Shown here piece by piece: positions 1-8,969 of a stretch of DNA of 64,000 bases. Source of the stretch: Pseudanabaena sp. PCC 7367 (GTDB lineage Bacteria > Cyanobacteriota > Cyanobacteriia > Pseudanabaenales > Pseudanabaenaceae). A model generated the notes under the pieces. The model made no database searches. It was not told where the DNA came from and saw nothing but the letters and a program-made list of their open reading frames with translations. Within the stretch, counting starts at the first letter, position 1. Each line of letters begins with the position of its first letter. Made by a program: the position numbers and the translations under genes. Location: positions 4,102,001-4,166,000 of the forward strand of contig NC_019701.1 of NCBI RefSeq assembly GCF_000317065.1, in the 5' to 3' direction.

Positions 1-1240
1 TAACCAGCGCTGCGATCGCCTCGGCCACAGTATCGATCGCCTGGTTAATCTCGTCATGGCTCACAATCAACGGCGGCACAAACCTGACCACCTTGGGGCC
101 AGCCGGAACTAAAAGCAATCCTTTTTCGATGCAAGCCTGCACAATATCGCGGGAAGTTAGTTCCACTTCTTCCTTAATCACCAGACCATCAATTAATCCC
201 CAACCTCGTACCTGGTCAAATTGCGCTGGATATTGAGCCACGATCGCATTCAGACGATCTCTGAGTTGTTGGCCGCGCTCTCTGGCATTACCAATCAAAT
301 TATGTTGATCAATGGTTTGGCAAACCGTGAGTGCTACCTGGCAGGCAAAGGGATTACCACCAAAAGTGCTGGCATGGTTACCCGGCTCAAAGACATCGCA
401 GTTAGCGCGACACAGCATCGCCCCGATCGGGATGCCGCCCCCCAGACCCTTGGCCGAGGTAAATATATCCGGTTCAATGCCCAGATTTTCATAGCCCCAC
501 AGCTTGCCGCTGCGACCCATGCCCACTTGCACTTCATCCAGGATTAGTAAAAGCCCTTTCTCATCACAGATCTGGCGCAGAGCCTGGAAATATTCCCGAT
601 CGCCAGGATTAACCCCGCCCTCGCCCTGCAAGGCTTCCAGCATGATCGCGCAAACTTTGCCTTTGTACTTGTCGATCGCGGCCCTGGCTGCTTCCAGGTC
701 ATTGTAGGGAATATAGCCAAATCCCGGCACCAACGGATCAAAGCCCTTTTGATATTTGGGCTGTCCAGTGGCCGTAATTGTGGCCAGAGTGCGGCCATGA
801 AAACTCGCCTTGGCGGTAAGAATCATGGGCTCAGCAATATTTAACTTGTCATGGGCATATTTACGCGCCAGTTTGATCGCCGCTTCATTCGCCTCTGCTC
901 CAGAATTACAAAAGAACGCCTTATCAGCGCAGGAATTTTGCACTAGCCACTTGGCCAATTCCCCCTGAGCCGGCACATAGAAAAGATTAGACACATGGTG
1001 CAGGGTTTGCATCTGCTGACTCACAGCCTCGGCCATAATCGGATGGGCATGTCCCAGGGTGCAGGTGGCGATCCCAGCCACAAAATCTAAATACTCTTTG
1101 CCAGTGTCATCCCACACCCTACAACCTTCACCACGCACCAGCGCGATCGGAAATCTGGCGTAGGTATGCATCACATACTGGTCAAACTCGGTGGTATTGG
1201 TTTGATTTTGGGTCTGGGTTTGTTCAGGGGCGATCGTCAT
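1..1240 (-). CDS. argD: Acetylornithine aminotransferase, 3' end cut by window edge
   Basis: This is a PLP-dependent class III aminotransferase that converts N-acetylglutamate semialdehyde to N-acetylornithine in arginine synthesis, in the cytosol. I translated 413 codons from an ATG at 1238-1240; the last few C-terminal residues lie beyond base 1. The cofactor-binding lysine is expected at about residue 264 in the SAKGLGGG segment, preceded by the LILDEVQ motif whose Asp contacts the pyridine ring. The N-terminal part (FDQYVMHTYARFPIAL, then VWDDTGKEYLDF) is the standard ArgD opening. It is a single gene pointing out of the window, with no visible operon partner. The related succinylornithine or GABA aminotransferases are less likely given the match over the whole length. 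Confidence 0.93.
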   Translation of the reverse strand, partial: MTIAPEQTQTQNQTNTTEFDQYVMHTYARFPIALVRGEGCRVWDDTGKEYLDFVAGIATCTLGHAHPIMAEAVSQQMQTLHHVSNLFYVPAQGELAKWLVQNSCADKAFFCNSGAEANEAAIKLARKYAHDKLNIAEPMILTAKASFHGRTLATITATGQPKYQKGFDPLVPGFGYIPYNDLEAARAAIDKYKGKVCAIMLEALQGEGGVNPGDREYFQALRQICDEKGLLLILDEVQVGMGRSGKLWGYENLGIEPDIFTSAKGLGGGIPIGAMLCRANCDVFEPGNHASTFGGNPFACQVALTVCQTIDQHNLIGNARERGQQLRDRLNAIVAQYPAQFDQVRGWGLIDGLVIKEEVELTSRDIVQACIEKGLLLVPAGPKVVRFVPPLIVSHDEINQAIDTVAEAIAALV

Positions 1241-1462
1241 AGGGTTAACCTGAATATAAGAACTTGATCAATGTCTGACTATATTTAAATTATTATGCAT
1301 GATTAATTCCAGGATCGTTAACTGTACCACAAATTGGCCTTGTGATTACTATTCACAGAGTTGCTGGATATTCATTCATTGCGGCAATCCTCTTATCTAG
1401 TTATGTCTACCCACTGGCTAGCATTTGGAGGAACTTTGGCAAGACTGCTTATGGCAACATAA

Positions 1463-2392
1463 CTACAACATAAACATGCGGCGATCGAGGGCTTTGGGAT
1501 CATGGTCAGCCACAAATTGATCCAGGCTCTCGTCTGATTCCAGGTTGCCATCCACCAGATTAATAATCCGATCGGCCACATCCAGAATGCGATTGTCGTG
1601 GGTAACCATGAGTACGGTGCAACCATCTTCTTTGGTTAGTTTTTGCATTAGGGTCACCACATCGCGCCCGGTTTTTTTGTCCAGCGCTGCGGTTGGTTCA
1701 TCTGCCAGAATTAATTTGGGGCGGTTTACCAGGGCTCTAGCGATCGCCACCCGTTGTTTTTGCCCCCCTGATAGGGCATTGGGCTTATAGTCCACCCGAT
1801 CGCCCAAACCCACTGCGGTTAATACTTCCTCTGCTAGTTGCCGCTTCCGACCTACATCTTTGGTCAATTCGATCGCCATCGATACATTCTGATAGGCACT
1901 GAGCGACTCAAACAGGTTATGCGCCTGGAAAATGAAACCAATATTGCGCCGGATTTGCACCAGTTGTGCCTTGCTTAAACCAACCAACTCTTTCCCCAAT
2001 ACCCGCAGACTACCATCATGAACCGATCGCAGGCCACCAATCAAACTCAATAGCGTAGTTTTACCAGAACCCGATGGGCCAGTCATAATTACAATTTGGC
2101 CTTTGGGCAGGTCAAGGCTAATATCAAACAGGGCTTGCTTACTAATGTTGCCAACCCCAAACCAGAAGTTAAGATGGCGGATTTTGACAATTAAATTTTC
2201 GTCCTTACAATCAGGAATAATACCAGGGCATGGTTCCTGTTCTGCCTTAATATCTGTCTTAATCTCTGCATTAGTATCCGCATTAGTATCCGCATTAGTA
2301 TCTGCGCGATCGATCTGATGGTCAGGCAGATCGCCTTGCTCCTCACCAATACTATTTACGCTGGTGGCTGGGACTGATGTTTTTTCTTGCAT
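1463..2392 (-). CDS. devA: DevA-type ABC exporter ATPase with repeat-rich N-terminal extension
   Basis: This 309-residue protein is the nucleotide-binding subunit of a MacB/LolD-like exporter of the DevBCA family. Walker A (GPSGSGKT) is at 105-112, the Q-loop at about 156, the signature LSGGQ at 207-211 and Walker B (LILADEP) at 227-233. The ATPase core starts near residue 66, so about 65 extra residues precede it. They contain three ADTN units encoded by a 12-bp tandem repeat. No ATG lies between the first Met and the core, so the extension seems real, although a non-ATG start inside it cannot be excluded. It is the last gene of the devB-devC-devC-devA operon, 111 bp after the second devC. 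In heterocyst-forming species DevBCA works with a TolC-like protein to export glycolipids; the substrate here is unknown. Confidence 0.88.
   Translation of the reverse strand: MQEKTSVPATSVNSIGEEQGDLPDHQIDRADTNADTNADTNAEIKTDIKAEQEPCPGIIPDCKDENLIVKIRHLNFWFGVGNISKQALFDISLDLPKGQIVIMTGPSGSGKTTLLSLIGGLRSVHDGSLRVLGKELVGLSKAQLVQIRRNIGFIFQAHNLFESLSAYQNVSMAIELTKDVGRKRQLAEEVLTAVGLGDRVDYKPNALSGGQKQRVAIARALVNRPKLILADEPTAALDKKTGRDVVTLMQKLTKEDGCTVLMVTHDNRILDVADRIINLVDGNLESDESLDQFVADHDPKALDRRMFML
2261..2306 (-). repeat. 12-bp tandem repeat inside devA
   Basis: On the plus strand the unit is close to ATTAGTATCCGC. Two perfect copies are flanked by diverged copies. It is in frame and encodes repeated Ala-Asp-Thr-Asn in the N-terminal extension of DevA, then decays into AEIKTDIKAEQ. 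Copy number could vary between strains without breaking the frame. Confidence 0.8.
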
Positions 2393-2503
2393 GGCTTCGC
2401 GTAATGGTGACTATAGCTTGAGGATTTTAAGAGCCCTAGAGGAGCAATAACCTGTTCAAAATAAATTTGCCACAAATAAAATGGCTTTAACTTAATTACC
2501 CAC

Positions 2504-3667
2504 TTACCCAAATACTTCCGCTGGATCGGCGGCTTGTACTTTCCGCACCGCAATGAAGCCAGAAATCACACACATCAAAAAGGTGGCAAGTTGAATATTC
2601 AGCGCCCGTCTGAATGTCATTACCATCAGCAGGCCAGTGGCATCAGTGGCCAAATCATAAAGGACAATACTAATCAGCAATCCCGGCAGGAAACCAAGGA
2701 TGGCCAGAAATAATGCCTCTTGCAGTACCACCCCTAGTAAATACCAATTGGAATAGCCGATCGCCTTGAGGGTGGCATATTCAGCCCAGTGATCAGAAAC
2801 ATCGGTATATAAAATTTGATAGACCAAAATAATCCCCACAAAGAAACTCATGACCGTGAGCAATGAAAAAACAAAGCCAATATTAGTGTTTTCACGCCAG
2901 TAATTCAGCTCGCGATCGATGAATTGTTGCTTCGATAGGATCGTGACATCATTGGGCATATTTTTCTGCAGGGTTGCTACCAGTCTATCAACATCAACCC
3001 CGTCGGCAAACTTCAAGATGCCCACATCAGTAGTATTGAGGGTGCGATCTTCTTCTTCCGGGCCCAACGAGGCAAAATAACGCAGGAAATTCTGATCGCT
3101 CATAATCAAATTGCCATTGCCAGAAGCAAAGTCAGTACCCAAGGTGTAGGTGCCAACGATTTTCACCTGGCGATCGGACAACTCGGTTTCGGTTCCCGCT
3201 GCCAAGCCACCGACCTGAGCCTGAGACTTAAGATCAATGATCGCCGTATTGGGCAGCCTGAGCTTTTCTAAATTATCAACAACGCCAGGTAACAACAGCA
3301 CCGGGTCTTCTAAATTAAATGCCAACACCCTTAGCGGCCAGGTGGCTTTGGTATCTGGGTTTTTCCAATTAGCCGTGTTCATATACAATGCATAGCCGTC
3401 TTCTACCCCTTCAAAGGCTCTGGCTTGATAGAGTCGTCGCCGCGCAAATTGTTCGGGCACAAACATATTTTGCTTAATCCGATTGATTACAAACGCATCA
3501 CCATTGAGCAGCTTTTGTAATTGCACCTGGGAATCATAGAGGGCATTTTGGAAGCCCTGGAAAATAAACATTAATAGCACCGCAAACCCAACTCCAGCCA
3601 GGGCAGTAACCAGGCGGCGTTTTTCATGGGTGAGGTTTAACCAGGCCAGTGGTGTAGCCAGAATCAT
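2504..3667 (-). CDS. devC: DevC-type ABC exporter permease, second paralogue
   Basis: This is a 387-residue FtsX/MacB-like permease. It has an N-terminal membrane segment after the TPLAWLNLTHEK opening, a large periplasmic domain (about 45-265) and three C-terminal membrane segments (about 268-380). The segment before the first C-terminal helix carries DVSDHWAEYATLKAIGYS, a DevC hallmark. The ATG at 3665-3667 is two bases past the stop of the upstream paralogue, so the two are translationally close. The paralogues share the N-terminal motif and the HxAEYATLKAxGY motif but differ through the periplasmic domain, consistent with a heterodimeric permease. The gene symbol is a family name; which copy is orthologous to devC of Anabaena cannot be decided here. 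Confidence 0.87.
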   Translation of the reverse strand: MILATPLAWLNLTHEKRRLVTALAGVGFAVLLMFIFQGFQNALYDSQVQLQKLLNGDAFVINRIKQNMFVPEQFARRRLYQARAFEGVEDGYALYMNTANWKNPDTKATWPLRVLAFNLEDPVLLLPGVVDNLEKLRLPNTAIIDLKSQAQVGGLAAGTETELSDRQVKIVGTYTLGTDFASGNGNLIMSDQNFLRYFASLGPEEEDRTLNTTDVGILKFADGVDVDRLVATLQKNMPNDVTILSKQQFIDRELNYWRENTNIGFVFSLLTVMSFFVGIILVYQILYTDVSDHWAEYATLKAIGYSNWYLLGVVLQEALFLAILGFLPGLLISIVLYDLATDATGLLMVMTFRRALNIQLATFLMCVISGFIAVRKVQAADPAEVFG

Positions 3668-3669
3668 GC

Positions 3670-4815
3670 TTAAAATACCTCCGCTGGATCAGATTGAAGC
3701 ACCCGCTGAATTGAAATCAACCCCGAAGCGCTGCACATAATCAATGCCAGAATAAATACTGAAATGGCTCGCTCTAAATTCATTGATACGGGCAAAGTGC
3801 CAGCGGTGGCATTGAGCGTGAGTTCATATAAAAGCATCGTGATCACCAGGCCAGGGATATAACCAATTACAGCCAGGATCAGCGCTTCTTGCAAAACTAC
3901 TGAGCAAAGATAAAACGGGCCATAGCCCATCGCTTTAAGGGTAGCGTATTCGGCCATGTGATCATTGATATCAGTGTAGAGAATTTGATAAACAATCACA
4001 GTGCCAACAATGAAAGCTACCACTACGCCCATACCAAAAATAAAACCAGTGGAAGTGGTATCAATCCAATAGCGGCGATCGTGCTCGATGATGCCAGGTT
4101 TGGTAAAGATATCCACATCTGCTGGTAACATCTCACGGAGTTTGGCGGCAATTATTTCTGGATCAGCATCGGGCGATAGTTGAATTAGACCCAGGTCAAT
4201 TTCAGCCGGCCCGCGCCGATCGAGATAGCGCTGGAAATTAACATCACTCATGATCACCGTCCCATCGGCAGCAAAGCCACCGCCCAGGTCATATTGACCA
4301 ACTACCGTGACATCTCGTCTTTCGGTTTCGGTGGTAGTGCCAATTGCTAATGGTCCAAATTCGGGGCGCGATCGCCGATCAATAAAAGCAGTATTGAAGG
4401 CGCGCAGTTTTTCCCTGCCTGCGATCGACTTCAACTCCGGCATCAGAAACACTGGATCATTGGGATTAAACCCATAGGCAAAAATGGCGCGATTAATCCG
4501 AGTTTCTGGGTTACGCCACTGCATATAACCCACAAATAGGGGCATCACTCGATCCACACCTTTGAGCCCTGCCGCCTGATAAATGCGCTCCACCGGAAAA
4601 GGCTTAGTGGTGCTGAGTTCCAGGGTCAGCGGCGAGACCAGGAAAATATCCGCATTCATGCTGCTATAGGTCTGGGAGGCGGTAGTTGCCAATGCCCCCA
4701 AAAAACCCAGATTCATAAAGATCAGCAACACCGCAAAGGCCACCCCAGCGATCGCTACAACTAACTTAGTTTTTTCGTGGGTCAGATTGAGCCAGGCCAG
4801 CGGTGTTTTGAACAT
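3670..4815 (-). CDS. devC: DevC-type ABC exporter permease, first paralogue
   Basis: This is a 381-residue permease with the same architecture as its downstream neighbour: N-terminal helix (about 15-40), large extracytoplasmic domain and three C-terminal helices, with INDHMAEYATLKAMGYG before the second membrane helix. I chose the ATG at 4813-4815 because AGGA lies six bases upstream; a TTG two codons earlier would overlap that site. It follows devB by 8 bases. Together with DevB (adaptor), the second DevC and DevA it should form an inner-membrane export complex. Most DevBCA operons I know carry a single devC, so the pair is notable. Substrate unknown. Confidence 0.87.
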   Translation of the reverse strand: MFKTPLAWLNLTHEKTKLVVAIAGVAFAVLLIFMNLGFLGALATTASQTYSSMNADIFLVSPLTLELSTTKPFPVERIYQAAGLKGVDRVMPLFVGYMQWRNPETRINRAIFAYGFNPNDPVFLMPELKSIAGREKLRAFNTAFIDRRSRPEFGPLAIGTTTETERRDVTVVGQYDLGGGFAADGTVIMSDVNFQRYLDRRGPAEIDLGLIQLSPDADPEIIAAKLREMLPADVDIFTKPGIIEHDRRYWIDTTSTGFIFGMGVVVAFIVGTVIVYQILYTDINDHMAEYATLKAMGYGPFYLCSVVLQEALILAVIGYIPGLVITMLLYELTLNATAGTLPVSMNLERAISVFILALIMCSASGLISIQRVLQSDPAEVF

Positions 4816-4823
4816 TAGCAATC

Positions 4824-6062
4824 CTAACCCTCGTTGCGGCTAGCTTCTACATCAATCCGCACATCTACTTGTAAGTTGGTGAGAGCGGCAACCACCTCGC
4901 TATCAGCCGGATCGAGCTTAATTCTTACTTCCACCACTCTGGCATCCGCATTGGCAGCAGGATCATCATCTAGCACGTCATTCTTGAAAATCACCCAGCC
5001 CACTTCACTAACAGTACCGCTTAATTCCTGCTCAAATGCCCCATTGCGGCTATTTATTTTGGCTGGTTGGCCAATTTCTACCAAACCCACATCAGTTTCG
5101 TAAACTTCTGCCACCACAAACATCTGGGTTGTATTACCCATCTCGACGATCCCACCATCACTGGCGATCGCTTCTCCTTCTCTGGTAATCACGCGCAAAA
5201 TCTGGCCATCTTTTTTAGCCCGGATAATTGTCCGCTCCAGTTGAGCCTCAGCCAATGCCAATGCCTGGCGGGCTGATTCAACCGCCACCTGCACCTGATC
5301 TAATGGCAATGAAGTTTGTTGGACTAGCAATTGTGCTTGGGCTAGTTGCACCTGAGTAGAGCGATTGGACTCCAATTGGGTGAGTATCTGCCTGGCATTG
5401 TCCAGTTGTTCAGCGGTTTGGGCGGCGGCTGTTTCCTGGCGATCTAATTCCTGTTGAGAAATTGCGCCATCAGCCTGAAGTGATTGCGATCGCCTGAGAT
5501 CTGCCTGGTCTAGTTCTAACTGTGCCTCAAGGCGGCGAATTTCTGCCTTTTGGGCCGCGATCTCATATTCCTTTGGTAAGTCTGCGCTGATCAGATTGGC
5601 CTGGGCTTCTTCGATTTGGCTTTCTCGATTGATCGTAATTGCTAAGAGCCTCTTTTCTGCCTCGGCTAATCGACTTGCTTCCAGGTCACGCTGCGCCAGA
5701 GTTTCTGCATAGGTTTCCAAATAAGCGATCGGCTGGCCAGCAGTCACAAAATCACCCCGATCGACCTCTAGAATGGCCAAGCGCTCTCCGGCCGGACCAC
5801 TCACCAAAATAACTTCTCCCTGGGGTTCAACCCGCCCCAGTGCTGCCACTGAATCGCGCACAGTTTGAGCCTGCTCCGCTTCGATCGCCGCTTGCTGCTC
5901 TGCTTGCTGGCGCTGATTGGTGGCGATTAATCTACTTGCCCCAAATCCCAATAGGCCAATTGCTATAACCACACCAGCAATGATCACGGTGCGAGAATTA
6001 CCGCCTTGTTGACCTCGATCGCCAATAGTCATTTTTAGCTTTTTGCGAATAGGTTTGCACAT
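4824..6062 (-). CDS. devB: DevB-type periplasmic adaptor (membrane fusion) protein
   Basis: This 412-residue HlyD-family adaptor links the DevC/DevA inner-membrane complex to an outer-membrane channel. One N-terminal membrane helix (about 26-45) is followed by a half-lipoyl motif (GDFVTAGQPIAYLE), a long coiled-coil hairpin rich in Glu, Gln and Ala (about 125-275), the second half-lipoyl segment and a beta-barrel region near EVYETDVGLVEIGQPAKI. ATG codons at 6060-6062 and 6030-6032 are both possible starts; neither has a strong Shine-Dalgarno site, and the shorter form would begin MTIGDRG. It is the first gene of the operon, so the promoter should lie in the spacer upstream. I found no convincing NtcA box there, unlike the heterocyst devBCA promoter. 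Confidence 0.88.
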   Translation of the reverse strand: MCKPIRKKLKMTIGDRGQQGGNSRTVIIAGVVIAIGLLGFGASRLIATNQRQQAEQQAAIEAEQAQTVRDSVAALGRVEPQGEVILVSGPAGERLAILEVDRGDFVTAGQPIAYLETYAETLAQRDLEASRLAEAEKRLLAITINRESQIEEAQANLISADLPKEYEIAAQKAEIRRLEAQLELDQADLRRSQSLQADGAISQQELDRQETAAAQTAEQLDNARQILTQLESNRSTQVQLAQAQLLVQQTSLPLDQVQVAVESARQALALAEAQLERTIIRAKKDGQILRVITREGEAIASDGGIVEMGNTTQMFVVAEVYETDVGLVEIGQPAKINSRNGAFEQELSGTVSEVGWVIFKNDVLDDDPAANADARVVEVRIKLDPADSEVVAALTNLQVDVRIDVEASRNEG

Positions 6063-6709
6063 CTACATAGTTATTTATATTGTAGGTTTTCTCCTCCTCC
6101 ATTGAGATGATTATTGAATATCAACATTTGATTAGCCCTTAATTCATTTAGGTTAAATACGGTTTTTGCCGAGTAGTTATTAAGCTGAGTAGTTATTGAT
6201 TAGTGATTAGGCAGAATAGTTAGGCGATCGCCGCAGAAAATATAGTCCAAATAGCGCAATTAAATAAGCTGCCGTCTTTTCTCCTCCATCTCTATTTCTT
6301 ATTCTTGACAGATTAGGCGATCAGGTTTTAGTCATATTTAGGCAAGAAGGTAATCGGGCGTTAAGTTGAGTCCCAGTAGCATCGAGCCAGGATTTACATA
6401 GATCTGCCGCACTCATATTTTAGGAGAATAAAATTACTTAACTTAGCCCAACAAATGTAACGCCGCATTTTGTCTTAAACTCATAAGTAAATACCTATCG
6501 TTATGGTTCAGGCCATCGATCGCTTCCATATTTATGCCAGTCATAAATATCAATTTTTATTACCTTTAAAGCAACTAATTAGGTAAGTAATGCCATTTAG
6601 CAAATGACTCTTAAATCAGTCTTGCTCCTATGGCTAAATATCATTTCATGTGCAGGACTACCTGCTTAGATAATGCATTGATATAGCTAATAAATATCCA
6701 ACTTAGGAC
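6063..6709. other. Intergenic region between divergent devB and hpsJ-like gene
   Basis: This 647-bp AT-rich spacer separates two divergent genes, so it should hold promoters for both. It contains an 11-bp direct repeat (GAGTAGTTATT at 6171-6181 and 6187-6197). I saw no ORF, RNA gene or strong hairpin. Confidence 0.6.
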
Positions 6710-7525
6710 ATGAGCCAGCCCAACCAAGGAAAACCACCAATTAAACCACCACTCCCTAATATTAAGGGTGTGGCTGCTCCAGAAACAGACGGTCCAGCGC
6801 AGCGTAAGCAAGCTAAAAGAGCATCTGGTCGGATCAGACTGTCAGATTGGGTTGAAGACAATACCCAAAATATGCTGAGTCTGATCGGTTATGGATTGCT
6901 TGGTTTTGCGCTGATTGACTATATCGATATTCTGGTGCCTGCCAGACTCATGAATCCGCAATGGGAACTCCAGGCGATCACTGCCCTGGTGGCAAAAGTA
7001 TGGGCACCATTATTTGGCTTGATGTTGGTTTTTTGTCGGCGTAAAGGCAGTCTAGGTAAGCGTGAAATGAATCTGCTTAATATCTTTTCGTGGGCTGCAC
7101 TTGGCCTAGCAATCATCTATTTTGCGCTTATTCCCCTCTCGATCGGTAATGCCTTTCGCTTATCGCAAAATACAACTCAACAACTCACCAACCAGCTCAA
7201 CCAACAGACTAGTCAACTGGATCAATATCGCCGCGCCGTTGATCAAGCCAATACACCGGCAGATTTAGGGCGTATTTTTGCACCAAATCAACCAACCCCA
7301 AATATTCCCGATCCCCAAGCAGCTAAGCAGGAACTACTTACCCAAATTGAACAATATGAGCAAGAGGTGAACACTAATACCCAGCTCAATATTCAATCGA
7401 CCCGCCGAAACTTGATCAAGCGCACAGTAATTAATGGGTTTACCTGTCTGCTGGCTGGCTGGCTATTTTTCAAGATCTGGCGCTTTAGTCTCTGGGCAAG
7501 ACAGTGGAAGCGCTTTGCATCATAG
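6710..7525 (+). CDS. HpsJ-like cyanobacterial membrane protein
   Basis: This 271-residue protein has a proline-rich N-terminus (about 1-45), three membrane segments (about 53-75, 88-108 and 118-140), a Gln/Asn-rich coiled-coil stretch (about 145-220) predicted outside the membrane, and a fourth membrane segment (about 240-262) ending in a basic tail. The arrangement resembles the HpsJ family, which was linked to hormogonium polysaccharide secretion and motility in filamentous cyanobacteria. That assignment is from recall of the family layout, not a search. It stands alone, between the divergent devB and ureG on the same strand 122 bp downstream. It could instead be an unrelated four-helix membrane protein with a coiled-coil loop. 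Confidence 0.6.
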   Translation: MSQPNQGKPPIKPPLPNIKGVAAPETDGPAQRKQAKRASGRIRLSDWVEDNTQNMLSLIGYGLLGFALIDYIDILVPARLMNPQWELQAITALVAKVWAPLFGLMLVFCRRKGSLGKREMNLLNIFSWAALGLAIIYFALIPLSIGNAFRLSQNTTQQLTNQLNQQTSQLDQYRRAVDQANTPADLGRIFAPNQPTPNIPDPQAAKQELLTQIEQYEQEVNTNTQLNIQSTRRNLIKRTVINGFTCLLAGWLFFKIWRFSLWARQWKRFAS

Positions 7526-7647
7526 ATTATTAATAGTCAAATAGTTAATTTGTTGCGATCGTTTTAGATTTGGTGGCCATAAGCTCTTAAGATGGCGATC
7601 GTCTCAATCGAATCGGATCTCGGATCTAAATTAACTAAATTAAACCA

Positions 7648-8241
7648 ATGAGCGCATTTCGTGTTGGCATCGCTGGTCCTGTGGGCTCTGGCAAAACTGC
7701 TTTAGTTAACAATTTGTGCAAACAACTGCGGCAACATTTCCAGCTTGCAGTGGTCACCAATGATATTTATACCCAGGAAGATGCTCAGTTTCTAGTAAAA
7801 GCTGAGGCTTTAGAAAGCAATCGCATTGTGGGCGTAGAAACAGGGGGTTGCCCACACACGGCGATCCGCGAAGATGCTTCGATGAACCTGGTAGCGATCG
7901 AGCAGTTGGAGCATGACTTTAATAGCTTAGATTTAGTATTCGTAGAAAGTGGCGGTGATAATCTGGCTTCCACCTTCAGCCCCGAATTAGTGGATTTAAC
8001 TATTTATGTGATTGATGTGGCGGCCGGCGATAAAATTCCGCGTAAGGGTGGCCCTGGTATTACCAAATCAGATCTACTGGTGATTAACAAAATTGATTTG
8101 GCTCCCCATGTGGGTGCTGATCTGGGCATAATGGAGCGCGATGCCAAAAAGATGCGCGGCGATCGCCCTTTTGTGTTTACTAATCTCAAGCAGCAAATTG
8201 GCTTAGATACTGTGGTGCAGTTTATTAACCAGAATATGTAG
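7648..8241 (+). CDS. ureG: Urease accessory GTPase UreG
   Basis: UreG is a SIMIBI-class GTPase that delivers nickel to apo-urease with UreD, UreF and UreE. At 197 residues it has the normal family length. The P-loop GPVGSGKT is at 10-17, the metal-binding Cys-Pro-His motif is at 68-70 ([15 protein letters not shown]), then [15 protein letters not shown], and the guanine-specificity motif NKID follows. The urease structural genes and other accessory genes are not in the window, so ureG is either a singleton or separated from them. The urea transporter begins 730 bp downstream on the same strand, which fits a shared role in urea use. Confidence 0.96.
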   Translation: MSAFRVGIAGPVGSGKTALVNNLCKQLRQHFQLAVVTNDIYTQEDAQFLVKAEALESNRIVGVETGGCPHTAIREDASMNLVAIEQLEHDFNSLDLVFVESGGDNLASTFSPELVDLTIYVIDVAAGDKIPRKGGPGITKSDLLVINKIDLAPHVGADLGIMERDAKKMRGDRPFVFTNLKQQIGLDTVVQFINQNM

Positions 8242-8604
8242 CAGTTTATTATTGCCGCATAATTCAAGACTAAGAAAATGTTAATAAGCGATTAAGAAAA
8301 GATGATACGGGTGCTTGCGTAAATTCGATTGCAGGGATGCAATTATCGCCATATCCGAAACAAACATTTACAAACCATTGCATATTTTTGGTCTGCCCAT
8401 AAATACAAGCCTGTGATGCTGCTCATTCAGGCCAGATAGCGATCGCTTGAAGTGCCTACTATCTGGTTGGGTAAGAGTTGCCCTATTGTTCGCGGCGATC
8501 GCTGATTAGAGCAGATCATGATTGAACTAAAAATCAAATTTTTACAATGATTGACACCAAAAAGCTAATGAACAACTGTGAAAATAGCTGTTTTAACAAT
8601 TTCT

Positions 8605-8647
8605 GTATCAAAAAGCACACTTGATGGATAACGGCTAACCTTAATAT
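8605..8647 (+). promoter_or_regulatory. Possible NtcA-activated promoter for urtA
   Basis: GTA-N8-CAC (8605-8618) is one base off the NtcA consensus GTA-N8-TAC. A TAATAT -10 box (8642-8647) starts after a 23-base gap, the spacing of class II NtcA promoters. Urea transporters are known NtcA targets in other cyanobacteria. One-mismatch boxes are common by chance, and this would imply a leader of about 310 bases. Confidence 0.3.
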
Positions 8648-8760
8648 CTCAATTCAGGTCGGATTAATAATAGCGACCACATATAGCGGTAGCAATGTTA
8701 AGGTAGGGCGAAATTTTAAGGCAAATGTTCCTTTGATTGGCTCAACTGCACTAAATATAT

Positions 8761-8780
8761 TTATTGCCCATTATTGCCCA
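8761..8780. repeat. 10-bp perfect tandem duplication
   Basis: TTATTGCCCA occurs twice head to tail in the urtA upstream region. Confidence 0.85.
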
Positions 8781-8969
8781 GAAATAGCGTTGCGATCGCT
8801 GAACTTTATCTACCCTGCCCTCACACCAGTATTAATCTAATTTGCTGAGGCATTTTTGCTGAGGCATTAGTATTCTGAAGCATTCGCATCCTGAAATATT
8901 TTGGGATGCAATCCCTAATTCCAATCCCCTATTAATTTAAAGTTCCCAGGTAGTTAATCTAGATAGAGA

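Larger units (their letters stand above)
8242..8969. other. Long leader/promoter region upstream of urtA
   Basis: This 728-bp spacer holds no convincing ORF. It carries a possible NtcA promoter (8605-8647) and two short tandem duplications: TTATTGCCCA twice at 8761-8780, and TTGCTGAGGCATT at 8842-8854 and 8856-8868, followed by diverged copies of the same motif to about 8900. Confidence 0.6.
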
